From: Leptolyngbya sp. FACHB-261 | GTDB lineage: Bacteria; Cyanobacteriota; Cyanobacteriia; FACHB-261 | Direction of reading: 5' to 3' | Assembly: GCF_014696065.1 (NCBI RefSeq) | Contig: NZ_JACJPL010000026.1 | Location: forward strand, 434,001 to 498,000 | Length of the DNA: 64,000 nucleotides | Shown: positions 7,575 to 15,732 of the stretch, one piece after another | Layout of the letters: each line of letters starts with the position of its first letter | Numbering within the stretch: the first letter of the stretch is position 1 | Translations under genes and position numbers: made by a program | The notes under the pieces: model-generated | Databases searched by the model: none | The model's input: only the letters and a program-made list of their open reading frames with translations | Told to the model about the DNA's origin: nothing

Positions 7575-9371
7575 ATGATGAGAACTACCGATTCTGTAGC
7601 TCCGGAGTCTTTTGCTGTGCAAAATTCTTCGACTCTGGTTGAGCTACTACGCTGGCGAGCTATCCAACAACCCAATCAACGCGCTTATACCTTCCTGGTT
7701 GATGGCAAGACAGAAGGCCCAACCTTGACTTATGCCGAGTTGGACCAGCGAGCTAGGGCGATTGCGGCACTACTTCAAGCGCATCAGGCTCAGGGGGAAC
7801 GAGCGCTACTGTTGTACCCCCAAGGCTTAGACGTTATTGCTGCTTTTTGTGGCTGTTTGTACGCAGGCGTTATTGCGATTCCGGTCCCTCCTCCTGATGC
7901 AGGGCGTCTAAAGCGGACTTTGCCCCGCTTGCGAGCGATCGTGAAGGATGCGCAAGCTTCATTGGTGCTAACTACCGCTCAAATTTTGGAGGTCCTCCAA
8001 GATTCACGGCTTGAGATCCCCGAATTTCAAGCCATGCACTGGTTAGATACGGGTGCTACTGATTTGCAACAAGCGGAGCAGTGGCAAGAGCCAGTGGTTG
8101 ACAGCGATACGTTGGCTTATTTGCAGTACACTTCCGGCTCTACTTCAACACCGAAGGGGGTCATGCTTAGCCATGCCAATCTGATGGGGCATTCGGCTAA
8201 TCTTCAACGAGCTTGTAGCTACACAGCAGACAGCCTTACAGTTACCTGGATGCCCTACTTCCATGACTACGGTTTGGTTGAGGGGCTGATCCAACCCCTG
8301 TATTCTGGTATCCCTTGCGTTGTGATGTCCCCGTTTGCTTTTGTCAAACGGCCGTTTCACTGGTTGCAAGCCATTTCCCGTTATCGGGCTACCCATAGCC
8401 AAGGGCCTAATTTTGCTTACGATTTATGTGTTCGCCGCATTACACCAGAGCAGCGTTCTACTTTGGATTTAAGTAGCTGGCGGGCGGCGGGCAATGCCGC
8501 AGAACCGATCAATCCAGAAGTGATGCAAGGTTTTTTTGAAACTTTTGCGTCCTCTGGCTTTCGCTGGCAAAGCTTTTGTCCTGCGTATGGACTGGCAGAA
8601 GCAACTTTATTAGTTTCCTCAAGTCCAGTTACGGCAGAGCCGGTGGTCTGTACGGTTCAAGCTCACGCCCTGGAACAGGGTCAGGTTCTTGAACTTTCTG
8701 AATCACAAAGAGGACGTGCGATTGCCGGTTGCGGTCGTCTAGTTTGTGAAACCCAAGTTGTGATTGCACATCCAGAGCACTTAACCCGTTGCAAAAATGA
8801 TCAAGTAGGCGAGATTTGGGTTGCAGATCGCAGTGTCGCTCAGGGATATTGGCAGCGCTCAGAAGAAACAGAACGCACCTTTCGAGCCTATCTCGCTGAT
8901 ACAGGTGAAGGCCCCTTTCTCCGAACTGGCGATTTAGGCTTCTTGAAGGATGGTGAATTATTTGTCACGGGACGCATTAAAGATCTAATTATCATTCGAG
9001 GAGCGAATCACTATCCTCAAGATATCGAATGGAGTGTGCAGCAACTACATCCAGCTTTGCGCCCTGATTATGGTGCAGCTTTCTCGATTGAGGCTGCTGG
9101 TGAAGAACGGTTAGTTGTGGTTCAAGAAGTTGAACGACAACAGCAGAATCTAGACATTGATCAAGTCATTGCTGCAATTCGACAAACAATCGCTGAACAG
9201 CACGAGATTCAAGTTTATGCAGTCATTCTTGCTAAACCTGGTACCATCTTGAAAACGTCAAGCGGCAAAATTCAACGCCGTGCTTGTCGAGATAATTTCT
9301 TAGCTGGAAGCCTGAATGCGATAGGTGAATGGAGCGAAGACTCCAAATACGCCACGGCAATTTTGGCTTGA
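7575..9371 (+). CDS. Fatty acyl-AMP ligase (FAAL)
   Basis: A 598-residue ANL-superfamily adenylating enzyme. It shows the P-loop YTSGSTSTPKGVMLSHAN near 180, the substrate-pocket/AMP motif YGLAEATLL near 337, TGDLGFLKDGELFVTGRIKD near 457, IIIRGANHYPQDIE near 477 and the C-terminal lysine motif TSSGKIQRR near 566. The form G-x-NHYPQDIE with a short C-terminal domain is typical of FAALs, which make acyl-adenylates and load acyl carrier proteins rather than CoA. The next genes include a dehydrogenase and a carrier protein, so the acyl-AMP is probably passed to that carrier. Starts at ATGATG (7575 or 7578). First gene of the 13-kb same-strand locus. Confidence 0.9.
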   Translation: MMRTTDSVAPESFAVQNSSTLVELLRWRAIQQPNQRAYTFLVDGKTEGPTLTYAELDQRARAIAALLQAHQAQGERALLLYPQGLDVIAAFCGCLYAGVIAIPVPPPDAGRLKRTLPRLRAIVKDAQASLVLTTAQILEVLQDSRLEIPEFQAMHWLDTGATDLQQAEQWQEPVVDSDTLAYLQYTSGSTSTPKGVMLSHANLMGHSANLQRACSYTADSLTVTWMPYFHDYGLVEGLIQPLYSGIPCVVMSPFAFVKRPFHWLQAISRYRATHSQGPNFAYDLCVRRITPEQRSTLDLSSWRAAGNAAEPINPEVMQGFFETFASSGFRWQSFCPAYGLAEATLLVSSSPVTAEPVVCTVQAHALEQGQVLELSESQRGRAIAGCGRLVCETQVVIAHPEHLTRCKNDQVGEIWVADRSVAQGYWQRSEETERTFRAYLADTGEGPFLRTGDLGFLKDGELFVTGRIKDLIIIRGANHYPQDIEWSVQQLHPALRPDYGAAFSIEAAGEERLVVVQEVERQQQNLDIDQVIAAIRQTIAEQHEIQVYAVILAKPGTILKTSSGKIQRRACRDNFLAGSLNAIGEWSEDSKYATAILA

Positions 9372-9455
9372 GATTATTTAGGGTGCTCTCAGGTTGCTGG
9401 TTGAATATGACGGGCGATGGGGTTTAACCCCTTAAGAAGGGAGTGGAGAATGTAG

Positions 9456-11261
9456 ATGCATCAGCTAGCGCAGTATCAATCGGCTGAAGCGCTTGAGCAA
9501 TATCTGGGCGATCCCTGTGACACTCGCAATCTTCTATCATTTCAGCATTTGATTGAGCTGGATGAGCGGGAAGAATTTCCAGCCGCTGAGGTAGCATCAC
9601 TCTACCGTTGGCAATTGCAGGACTACCACGTGCCAGTGGAGCTGGGAGGCAAATTTCAATCCTATGAGGAATTTGTTGCCCAAGTTCGAGTGCTTTCTCG
9701 GCGGGATCTAACCACGTCGATTACCTTTACCACTCTGTTCTGGTCGGGCTTAGTCTGGATGGCCGGAACAGATGCCCAGAAGCAAAGCCTATCTCAGTTC
9801 ATCCGAGATCAGGATGGAGCTATGTGCTTGGCTTACTCAGAAAAGGCTCATGGCAGCGACTTGTTGGCCAGTGAAGTTCGAGCCGTCAAAGTGCTAGGGG
9901 GCTATCTACTTTCCGGTGAGAAGTGGCCGATCAACCGGGCAACAATTTCGGGCATCACATTTGTTCTGGCGCAAACGGATGAGGCTGCAGGGGCTCGTAG
10001 TCTGTCTCTGTTTATGGTGCGGAAAAGTGAGCTGAATCCTGATAATTATTCAAACCTGCCTAAGATCAAAACCCACGGTATCCGTGGCTCGGACATGAGT
10101 GGCATTCGCTTTGATCATTGTTTTGTCAGTGAAGAAAGCCGCTTAGGGCCAGAAGGCGCTGGTTTAGAACTTGGGCTCAAAGGCTTTCAGGTCACTCGTA
10201 CTCTATGTTCTGCCTTCTCTCTAGGCGCAGCCGATACTGCCCTGCGAACTACACTGAAGTTTGCTCTAAATCGTCAACTTTATGGCAAGACTGTTTTCGA
10301 TCTGCCTCAGCCTCAAAGAACGCTAACTGATGCTTTTTTGGATCTCTTGATCTGCGACTGTGTCACGATTGCTGCAGCTCGGGGTTTCCATGTTGTGCCG
10401 GAGCAATTCAGCGTTTGGTCAGCTGTTGTCAAATATTTTGTGCCCACGACGGCTGAAACGCTGGTTCAGAACTTGTCAGTCGTGATGGGCGCACGCTTCT
10501 ATTTACGAGAAGCTCACGATTGGGGCATCTTTCAAAAGGTCGTCAGGGATAATGCAATCATCAGCGTCTTTGATGGCAGCACAGTCGTCAATTTGCACGC
10601 CCTGATTCTGCAATTGCGTCAACTTGCTAAGTCACGGGCCAGAAGACGGGAGCAGCAGATGATGGCCTTAAACTCACGGCTGTCGGTTATCTGTTCTCTA
10701 ACTCAGCCCCTACCCAAATTCCAGCCCGACAAGCTTGAGCTATTCAGCCGTGGCAACGACGATATTCTGCAAGGTTTGGAACTCGCTCTGGCCCACCTCC
10801 ACGGCTTACAGGATGATGCGAGTATCAATTTAGTTGTTGGCCAAATCACGGCTCTGGCTGAAACCCTGCTAGCGTTGCTCAATGCCCAGGATGAGGCGCT
10901 GCTTCAGTCGTCTTTTGAGCATGGGCATGAGCAATCGCCTGAACTATTTGATCTTGCTAAGCGCTACTGCACTCTCCATGCAGCCGCAGCCTGTATTCAA
11001 CTTTGGCTTCACAACCGAACTGAACTGGGAGAGTTTTTTGCCAGGGGCGAGTGGTTAGTCTTAAGCCTCCATCGGCTTCTGAAAACCATTCATCCAGTTC
11101 AGCAATCAGTGCCACAAGCCTACTATGAGCCAGTTACTCAGCAATTGCTCAAGTTGTATACGGCAGATCAGCTCTTCTCAATCGCTCCATTTCAACTTGC
11201 TCAGTCTCGACCCGTAGAGGATGAAATTCATGCAACTACAGAACTCCAGCTCCAAGCCTAA
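9456..11261 (+). CDS. Acyl-CoA dehydrogenase-like flavoenzyme with extra C-terminal domain
   Basis: 601 residues, against about 380-400 for a simple acyl-CoA dehydrogenase. Residues 1-380 hold the family fold: FAD-binding segments MCLAYSEKAHGSDLLASEV and LSGEKWPINRATISGITFVL, and the C-terminal helical part with NRQLYGKTVFDLP. The site that carries the catalytic Glu in medium-chain enzymes (YEGT) reads FDGST here, giving Asp373. Residues 400-601 form an additional helical region. Placed between a FAAL and an ACP, it probably oxidises an acyl-carrier-bound chain to a 2,3-unsaturated one. GGAG lies upstream of the ATG. Its 3' end overlaps the ACP gene. No ETF gene is nearby. Confidence 0.87.
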   Translation: MHQLAQYQSAEALEQYLGDPCDTRNLLSFQHLIELDEREEFPAAEVASLYRWQLQDYHVPVELGGKFQSYEEFVAQVRVLSRRDLTTSITFTTLFWSGLVWMAGTDAQKQSLSQFIRDQDGAMCLAYSEKAHGSDLLASEVRAVKVLGGYLLSGEKWPINRATISGITFVLAQTDEAAGARSLSLFMVRKSELNPDNYSNLPKIKTHGIRGSDMSGIRFDHCFVSEESRLGPEGAGLELGLKGFQVTRTLCSAFSLGAADTALRTTLKFALNRQLYGKTVFDLPQPQRTLTDAFLDLLICDCVTIAAARGFHVVPEQFSVWSAVVKYFVPTTAETLVQNLSVVMGARFYLREAHDWGIFQKVVRDNAIISVFDGSTVVNLHALILQLRQLAKSRARRREQQMMALNSRLSVICSLTQPLPKFQPDKLELFSRGNDDILQGLELALAHLHGLQDDASINLVVGQITALAETLLALLNAQDEALLQSSFEHGHEQSPELFDLAKRYCTLHAAAACIQLWLHNRTELGEFFARGEWLVLSLHRLLKTIHPVQQSVPQAYYEPVTQQLLKLYTADQLFSIAPFQLAQSRPVEDEIHATTELQLQA

Positions 11262-11643
11262 TCCTGAATTGCAGCCAGCTGATACTGCTACATCCGTCAA
11301 AGCGATTGAGGCCTGGCTGGCCACTAAGCTTGCGAAACAGCTGAGATTGGATGTGAAAACCTTAAGTGTCCATGAGCCATTGACGCGTTATGGTCTCGAC
11401 TCCATCGATGCAGTAACCTTGGTCGGGGATTTAGAAGACTGGCTTGGCCTTGAGTTACCGTCGACTCTGCTATGGGATTATCCAACCATTGAGAAAGCAT
11501 CTCAGTATCTAGTCAAGGACTTTGATATCTCTGCTGCTTTGGCGCCGGGTTCGGAGTCAAATTCTGAGCAAAGCGATGCGCCAGATGCGCCTGCTAAAAC
11601 TCAAGGATGGGGCAATCTCTGGCGTCAAATTAGCGGCAGCTAG
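11230..11643 (+). CDS. Acyl carrier protein
   Basis: About 137 residues. The carrier domain spans roughly residues 20-95 and carries the phosphopantetheine site GLDSIDAVTL, with the Ser codon at 11401-11403, followed by LGLELPSTLLWDYPTIEKAS, the usual helix II-III region of stand-alone and PKS/NRPS-type carriers. A flexible acidic, Ala/Ser-rich tail follows (residues 100-137). GAGG at 11217-11220 is best spaced for the ATG at 11230; an ATG at 11221 sits directly on it. The gene starts inside the end of the dehydrogenase gene in another frame, so the two are probably translationally coupled. It is the likely acceptor for the FAAL. Confidence 0.9.
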   Translation: MQLQNSSSKPNPELQPADTATSVKAIEAWLATKLAKQLRLDVKTLSVHEPLTRYGLDSIDAVTLVGDLEDWLGLELPSTLLWDYPTIEKASQYLVKDFDISAALAPGSESNSEQSDAPDAPAKTQGWGNLWRQISGS

Positions 11644-11718
11644 TTGAGACGCGCGAGGGCTAGCAGGTTGTCCAGGCTAGCATCACTGTCTGTTCGGATT
11701 AACGAGTTTAGTTCTGTC

Positions 11719-11756
11719 CTTTACCCAATTCGAGAAGTTTCTTTGATTGGGTAAAG
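11719..11756 (+). promoter_or_regulatory. Hairpin between ACP and MBOAT genes
   Basis: CTTTACCCAAT (11719-11729) and ATTGGGTAAAG (11746-11756) are perfectly complementary over 11 bp with a 16-base loop, in the 151-base gap between the carrier and MBOAT genes. No T-run follows, so it may be an attenuator, an RNA-processing site or a stabiliser rather than a full terminator. It is the largest gap within the first half of the locus. Confidence 0.45.
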
Positions 11757-11794
11757 CTAATCGCCAATCTCAAGACTGGTGAGGGGAATAAGCA

Positions 11795-13258
11795 TTGAAT
11801 TTCTCTGACTTTTCTTTCTGGTGGGTACTGCTGCTGTTCAGCATTCCATTTTTCACGATTCGCTCCCTGGGCAAGTCGATGAATTTGTGGTGGCCCATTT
11901 TAGATGGCATTGGCCTAATGGCAATGTCGCTAATTCTATTCGTCAACGCTTCTCGCTCTAGCTTCGCGATTTTTATTTTCGAGCTCATTTTCAATTACGC
12001 GATGGTGGAGCTGATGCTCCGCCGTAAGGGGCAGGCAGCTGTGGCAATTGCCACAGCGGTCATCGCGGTTGACATTGCCATTCTTGCTTACTTCAAGTAT
12101 TTAAATTTCTTTGTTGAAGATGTGTTGAGTCTAATGCTGGGTAGCCTCGGTTATGCAGCCCCAACCAAGCTCAATTTGCCTGGGATGTACTCAATTCCTC
12201 CGGGCCTTTCTTTCTACAGCTTTCAAATGGTCGCCTTCGTCGTAGATTCCTTTAGGTCTAGAGATAAAAAAGCGATCGGCTTTGTCGATTACGTCAACTT
12301 TGTGTCGTTTTTTCCTCAAGTTGTTGCTGGGCCTATTGAGCGCCGATCGGATTTCTTTCCACAGATTGAGGCCTTTCGATTTAAATTCTCATGGTCCAAT
12401 CTGGAAGCAGGTTTTTGCTGGCTATCACTGGGCCTGTTCATGAAACTCGTGCTAGCGGACAATTTGGCCCCTTACATTCAGTTGGAGGAAAGCGCTAATG
12501 CCTGGCTCCTTTGGTTCTTCGCCTACTTGTTCACCTTGCGCATCTATTTTGATTTTGCTGGCTACAGTTTCATTGCCCTTGGCTTAGCTCAAATTCTTGG
12601 CATTCGTCTAACTGTCAACTTTCTGGCTCCCTATACGGCACAGAGCATTCAGGAGTTTTGGCGGCGCTGGCACGTAACCTTGAGCACCTGGTTCCGCGAC
12701 TATGTTTTTCTGCCCTTGATGGGTTCCAAAAAGCAATGGGCCCCCTTCTTCCTCTTGGTCACCTTTACGCTCTCTGGTTTCTGGCATGGGGCAGCCTGGA
12801 ATTTTGTGTTGTGGGGTGCTTACCACGGCTTGCTACTCCTGGTTTTGCGTTATGCAGGTCGTCCCTTTCACCGCTTTGTTGGTCAGCATTTGTTCATGCC
12901 TCAATTCCTATCTTGGGCATTAACCTTTGGATCTGTAATTTTAGGCTGTCTGTTCTTCATGGAGAGCGATATTGGGCGTTTGGGTCTCAAGATGCAGACC
13001 TTGCTCAATCCCTTGGCTTACTCTCTTTCCAATGTTTCTCAAGCTTTGAGTTCTTTCAGTGCTAATGAGTTGTTTGCTCTAGCGCTGACCTTAACTCTGG
13101 CAACAACCGTGCTTCTGCTCGAGCATATGGCTGTTTGGCAGAAACGGGATTGTGAATATGCGATCTTGCGCTCTCCATTAATGGCTCGGGCCCTATTTGG
13201 CTTGACCATTCTGTTCGCCGCCAATATTCCCTCCAAATTCATCTATTTTCAGTTCTAA
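11795..13258 (+). CDS. MBOAT-family O-acyltransferase (DltB/AlgI-like)
   Basis: A 487-residue polytopic membrane protein. It has the MBOAT signatures FFPQVVAGPIERRSDFFPQ near 170, FWRRWHVTLSTWFRDYVFLPL near 290, and SGFWHGAAWNFVLWGAYHG, in which His331 is the predicted catalytic histidine. Bacterial members (DltB, AlgI, PatA) transfer an acyl group across the membrane onto extracellular polymers. Start is a TTG with GAGGGG at 11781-11786. Its stop codon shares a base with the next ATG (TAATG), tying it to the SGNH-like partner exactly as dltB/dltD or algI/algJ work in pairs. Upstream ACP and FAAL suggest a fatty-acyl rather than acetyl donor. Confidence 0.9.
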   Translation: MNFSDFSFWWVLLLFSIPFFTIRSLGKSMNLWWPILDGIGLMAMSLILFVNASRSSFAIFIFELIFNYAMVELMLRRKGQAAVAIATAVIAVDIAILAYFKYLNFFVEDVLSLMLGSLGYAAPTKLNLPGMYSIPPGLSFYSFQMVAFVVDSFRSRDKKAIGFVDYVNFVSFFPQVVAGPIERRSDFFPQIEAFRFKFSWSNLEAGFCWLSLGLFMKLVLADNLAPYIQLEESANAWLLWFFAYLFTLRIYFDFAGYSFIALGLAQILGIRLTVNFLAPYTAQSIQEFWRRWHVTLSTWFRDYVFLPLMGSKKQWAPFFLLVTFTLSGFWHGAAWNFVLWGAYHGLLLLVLRYAGRPFHRFVGQHLFMPQFLSWALTFGSVILGCLFFMESDIGRLGLKMQTLLNPLAYSLSNVSQALSSFSANELFALALTLTLATTVLLLEHMAVWQKRDCEYAILRSPLMARALFGLTILFAANIPSKFIYFQF

Positions 13259-14277
13259 TGTCCAGTCTAATCTCCGGCCCTATAAAGCTTGCTAGTTGGT
13301 TTGCCGTTGCAGGTATTGCCTGGTCTGCTGGTTACATCTACAACGTGTACTACGGTGGAGAACTGAGTTGGGTGCGTTCGATGTATCAGCAAAAAGTTGA
13401 GTTGGTTCGCCAGATTCAAGCACCAAGACGATTATTAATCTTGGGTGGTTCTGGCGCACACTTCACCGTCGATGCAAAATTGATGGAGCAAAAACTTAGC
13501 TTCCCAGTTTTTAATTTAGGTCTGGATGGCCCTGTGGGTTTAGATGTTATTTTGGCGACGACTTTAGCCGAAATTCGTCCTGGTGACATTGTGCTTCTAA
13601 TCCCGGAATATCTGATTCTGATGGATGAGGATGGCTTACGCGAACGTTCGGCTTCTTTTGGTGTGGCGATTGGTCGTCCTGGGCTAGGTGATATCCCAAC
13701 GAAGCAGCTTGCCCAAGAAACTATGTTGCTAGGGGTACCCAGTTTAAGGGCGCTAAGCAAATCCACACTAGATGTTTTAGAAAAAGGCAAACTCACTGGT
13801 TACTATTCTGACCCTATTGATACTCATGGTGGTCCAACTGTGCTCAAGCAAAGGGGCGACGCTGACTGGTGGCAGATGCGCATCCAAAAACCAATCTCTA
13901 AGCATGCCGTGCAGCGGATTGCTAGCTTTCAAAATGAGGTAAAAGGTAAGGAAGCAAGTTTAGTTTTAGGTTTGCCGTGGGTGTATGCCAGTCCAGACGA
14001 GGAAACTCTGGATAACATTCGCAAAACAGCAGATGCTCTGGCTGAAATTGCCCCTCTCCTTTACGATCCAGTTTCGTTGAACCTTAAGGCTGATTCCAGC
14101 CTGTTTGGTGATACTCACTACCATCTCAATGCTCAAGCGAGACAGCAGCGCTCACAGGAATTAGTACAGCAACTGAAGCCCTTGCTGGAGAATCAACTGA
14201 AGTCTGCAAAAGTTGCTGGTTGTCAGTCTCAAAGCTCTCTCAATTCCTTCTTGGCTGGCTGTACCCGCAGTCTCTAG
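13258..14277 (+). CDS. Membrane-anchored SGNH-like protein (DltD/AlgJ-type partner)
   Basis: 339 residues. There is one N-terminal hydrophobic segment (about 8-28), then an extracytoplasmic domain. The block I equivalent is LLILGGSGAHFTVDA with Ser65, followed by FPVFNLGLDGPVG, the Asn-Leu-Gly seen in SGNH partners of MBOAT enzymes. The C-terminal block V equivalent is FGDTHYHLNAQA with Asp285 and His287. So a full Ser/Asp/His triad is available. DltD and AlgJ/AlgX proteins with this layout complete acyl transfer or act as esterases outside the membrane. The ATG overlaps the MBOAT stop codon, so the two are translated together. Sequence similarity to DltD itself is too low to claim by eye. 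Confidence 0.75.
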   Translation: MSSLISGPIKLASWFAVAGIAWSAGYIYNVYYGGELSWVRSMYQQKVELVRQIQAPRRLLILGGSGAHFTVDAKLMEQKLSFPVFNLGLDGPVGLDVILATTLAEIRPGDIVLLIPEYLILMDEDGLRERSASFGVAIGRPGLGDIPTKQLAQETMLLGVPSLRALSKSTLDVLEKGKLTGYYSDPIDTHGGPTVLKQRGDADWWQMRIQKPISKHAVQRIASFQNEVKGKEASLVLGLPWVYASPDEETLDNIRKTADALAEIAPLLYDPVSLNLKADSSLFGDTHYHLNAQARQQRSQELVQQLKPLLENQLKSAKVAGCQSQSSLNSFLAGCTRSL

Positions 14278-14342
14278 CGAATGATGTGCAATGACCTGTT
14301 ATAAGCCATTTCGGACATCGCTAACCTTTCAACAATGAAAAG

Positions 14343-15698
14343 ATGTACAACAAGCTAAGCGATGAAAAGCTCCAAGGATTGAGTAACTTTGGTCTAGGTT
14401 TTCCTGAGACTGATCCTTCTGCTACCAGGATTTGTATTCTTGGTGGTGGTTTTGCTGGTTTGTTTACAGCTCTTGATTTTTATAAACGGTATCGCTCCAG
14501 CCATCAGGTTAAAAATTCAAAGCTTCAGTCTTGCCAGATTATTCTGATTGAGCAGCGCGATCATTTTCTGTTCACTCCTCTACTTTATGAGCTGGTCACA
14601 AACGAATTGCAAACCTGGGAAATCGCACCCTCCTATCAGCAACTGTTGGCTCAAACTAGCATTCAGTTTTGTCGCGCAACTGTGGAGGCAGTCAATCTTA
14701 AACAACGTCAGATCCAGCTGCTAAGTGGGGCCTTTCTCTCTTATGACTATTTAGTATTAGCCGGGGGTGGTCAAACCAATCTAGTTGGCTGTCCAGGCGT
14801 AGACGACCATGCTTATCCCTTCCGAACACTTGCCGATGTAGACCGGTTAAAAGAACGCTTACATCACCTAGAACAGTCTGACCGCCGCTTGATCCAAATT
14901 GCCATTGTGGGCGGTGGGCCTAGTGGGGTTGAACTGGCTGGAAAACTGGCTGATCGCCTGAAAGCCCGTGGCCGGATCGATCTGGTTGAGCAGGGGGAGC
15001 AAATTCTCAACGGCTTTACCCCTGCCAGCCGTGCCATGGCTCGCCGCGCTTTAAGCAGTCGGCAGGTGCAGATTTTGACCAAGGCCCGAGTTCTGGCCCT
15101 GGATGCTGACCAGATCTCGTTAGAACTTCAGGGACAGGTGGAATGGCGACCGGTAGATTTAGTGCTGTGGACTGTGGGGAACCGGCTCCCCGCTTGGGTG
15201 GATCAATTGGATTGCCAACATAGCCCGAGGGGCCAGTTGCTCACCACGCCAACCTTGCAATTGTGGGACTATCCCGAGGTCTTGGCGCTTGGAGACTTGG
15301 CCGAGATCCGGGATGAAGGTAAGCCAGTTCCCTCAACGGCTCAAGCTGCCGTTCAACAGGCTAAGTGTGCAGCTCGTAATTTACAGGCTATGCTCAACGG
15401 CAAACGTCAGCGCCGCTTTCAATATCTACATCTGGGTGAAATGCTAACCCTGGGAACTGACGCAGCGGTTGTTTCCAGCTTTGGCTTGACTGTGGGGGGG
15501 GATCTAGCTTGCCTGACTCGGCGCTCCGTCTATCTTCAGCGGCTGCCTACATTCCGCCATCGTCGCCAAGTGCTGTGGCAGTGGCTCATTCGTTGGTGGC
15601 TCAAGTTAATCAGTGGTTGGCGCTGTCAGTTAAAACGAACCACATCTAAACGACAGCAGTATTCATTATCAGATACGCCATTGCGAACTAAGCTCTAA
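14343..15698 (+). CDS. Type 2 NAD(P)H dehydrogenase, NdbB-like
   Basis: A 451-residue two-dinucleotide flavoprotein. The FAD motif ILGGGFAGLFTALDF starts near residue 32, IEQRDHFLFTPLLYELVTNE near 76 is characteristic of the plant NDC1/cyanobacterial NdbB group, and the NAD(P) motif IAIVGGGPSGVELAGKLADR lies near 186. ALGDLAEI near 318 is the second FAD contact. A basic, hydrophobic C-terminus (WQWLIRWWLKLISGW) probably sits on the membrane. In this family NdbB reduces quinones, including demethylphylloquinone in vitamin K1 synthesis. Here it lies inside the acyl locus just before an HTTM protein, a relative of vitamin-K-dependent carboxylase, which suggests local quinol use. Weak ribosome site. 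Confidence 0.85.
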   Translation: MYNKLSDEKLQGLSNFGLGFPETDPSATRICILGGGFAGLFTALDFYKRYRSSHQVKNSKLQSCQIILIEQRDHFLFTPLLYELVTNELQTWEIAPSYQQLLAQTSIQFCRATVEAVNLKQRQIQLLSGAFLSYDYLVLAGGGQTNLVGCPGVDDHAYPFRTLADVDRLKERLHHLEQSDRRLIQIAIVGGGPSGVELAGKLADRLKARGRIDLVEQGEQILNGFTPASRAMARRALSSRQVQILTKARVLALDADQISLELQGQVEWRPVDLVLWTVGNRLPAWVDQLDCQHSPRGQLLTTPTLQLWDYPEVLALGDLAEIRDEGKPVPSTAQAAVQQAKCAARNLQAMLNGKRQRRFQYLHLGEMLTLGTDAAVVSSFGLTVGGDLACLTRRSVYLQRLPTFRHRRQVLWQWLIRWWLKLISGWRCQLKRTTSKRQQYSLSDTPLRTKL

Positions 15699-15732
15699 TC
15701 GCAATTGTCTGTTCCTCTGGAGATTATTAATA

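Noticed and set aside
7575-11643. Start of a polyketide or lipopeptide cluster
   Set aside because: FAAL-dehydrogenase-ACP can begin such clusters, but no ketosynthase, condensation domain, thioesterase or phosphopantetheinyl transferase follows; the next genes are MBOAT and SGNH-like.
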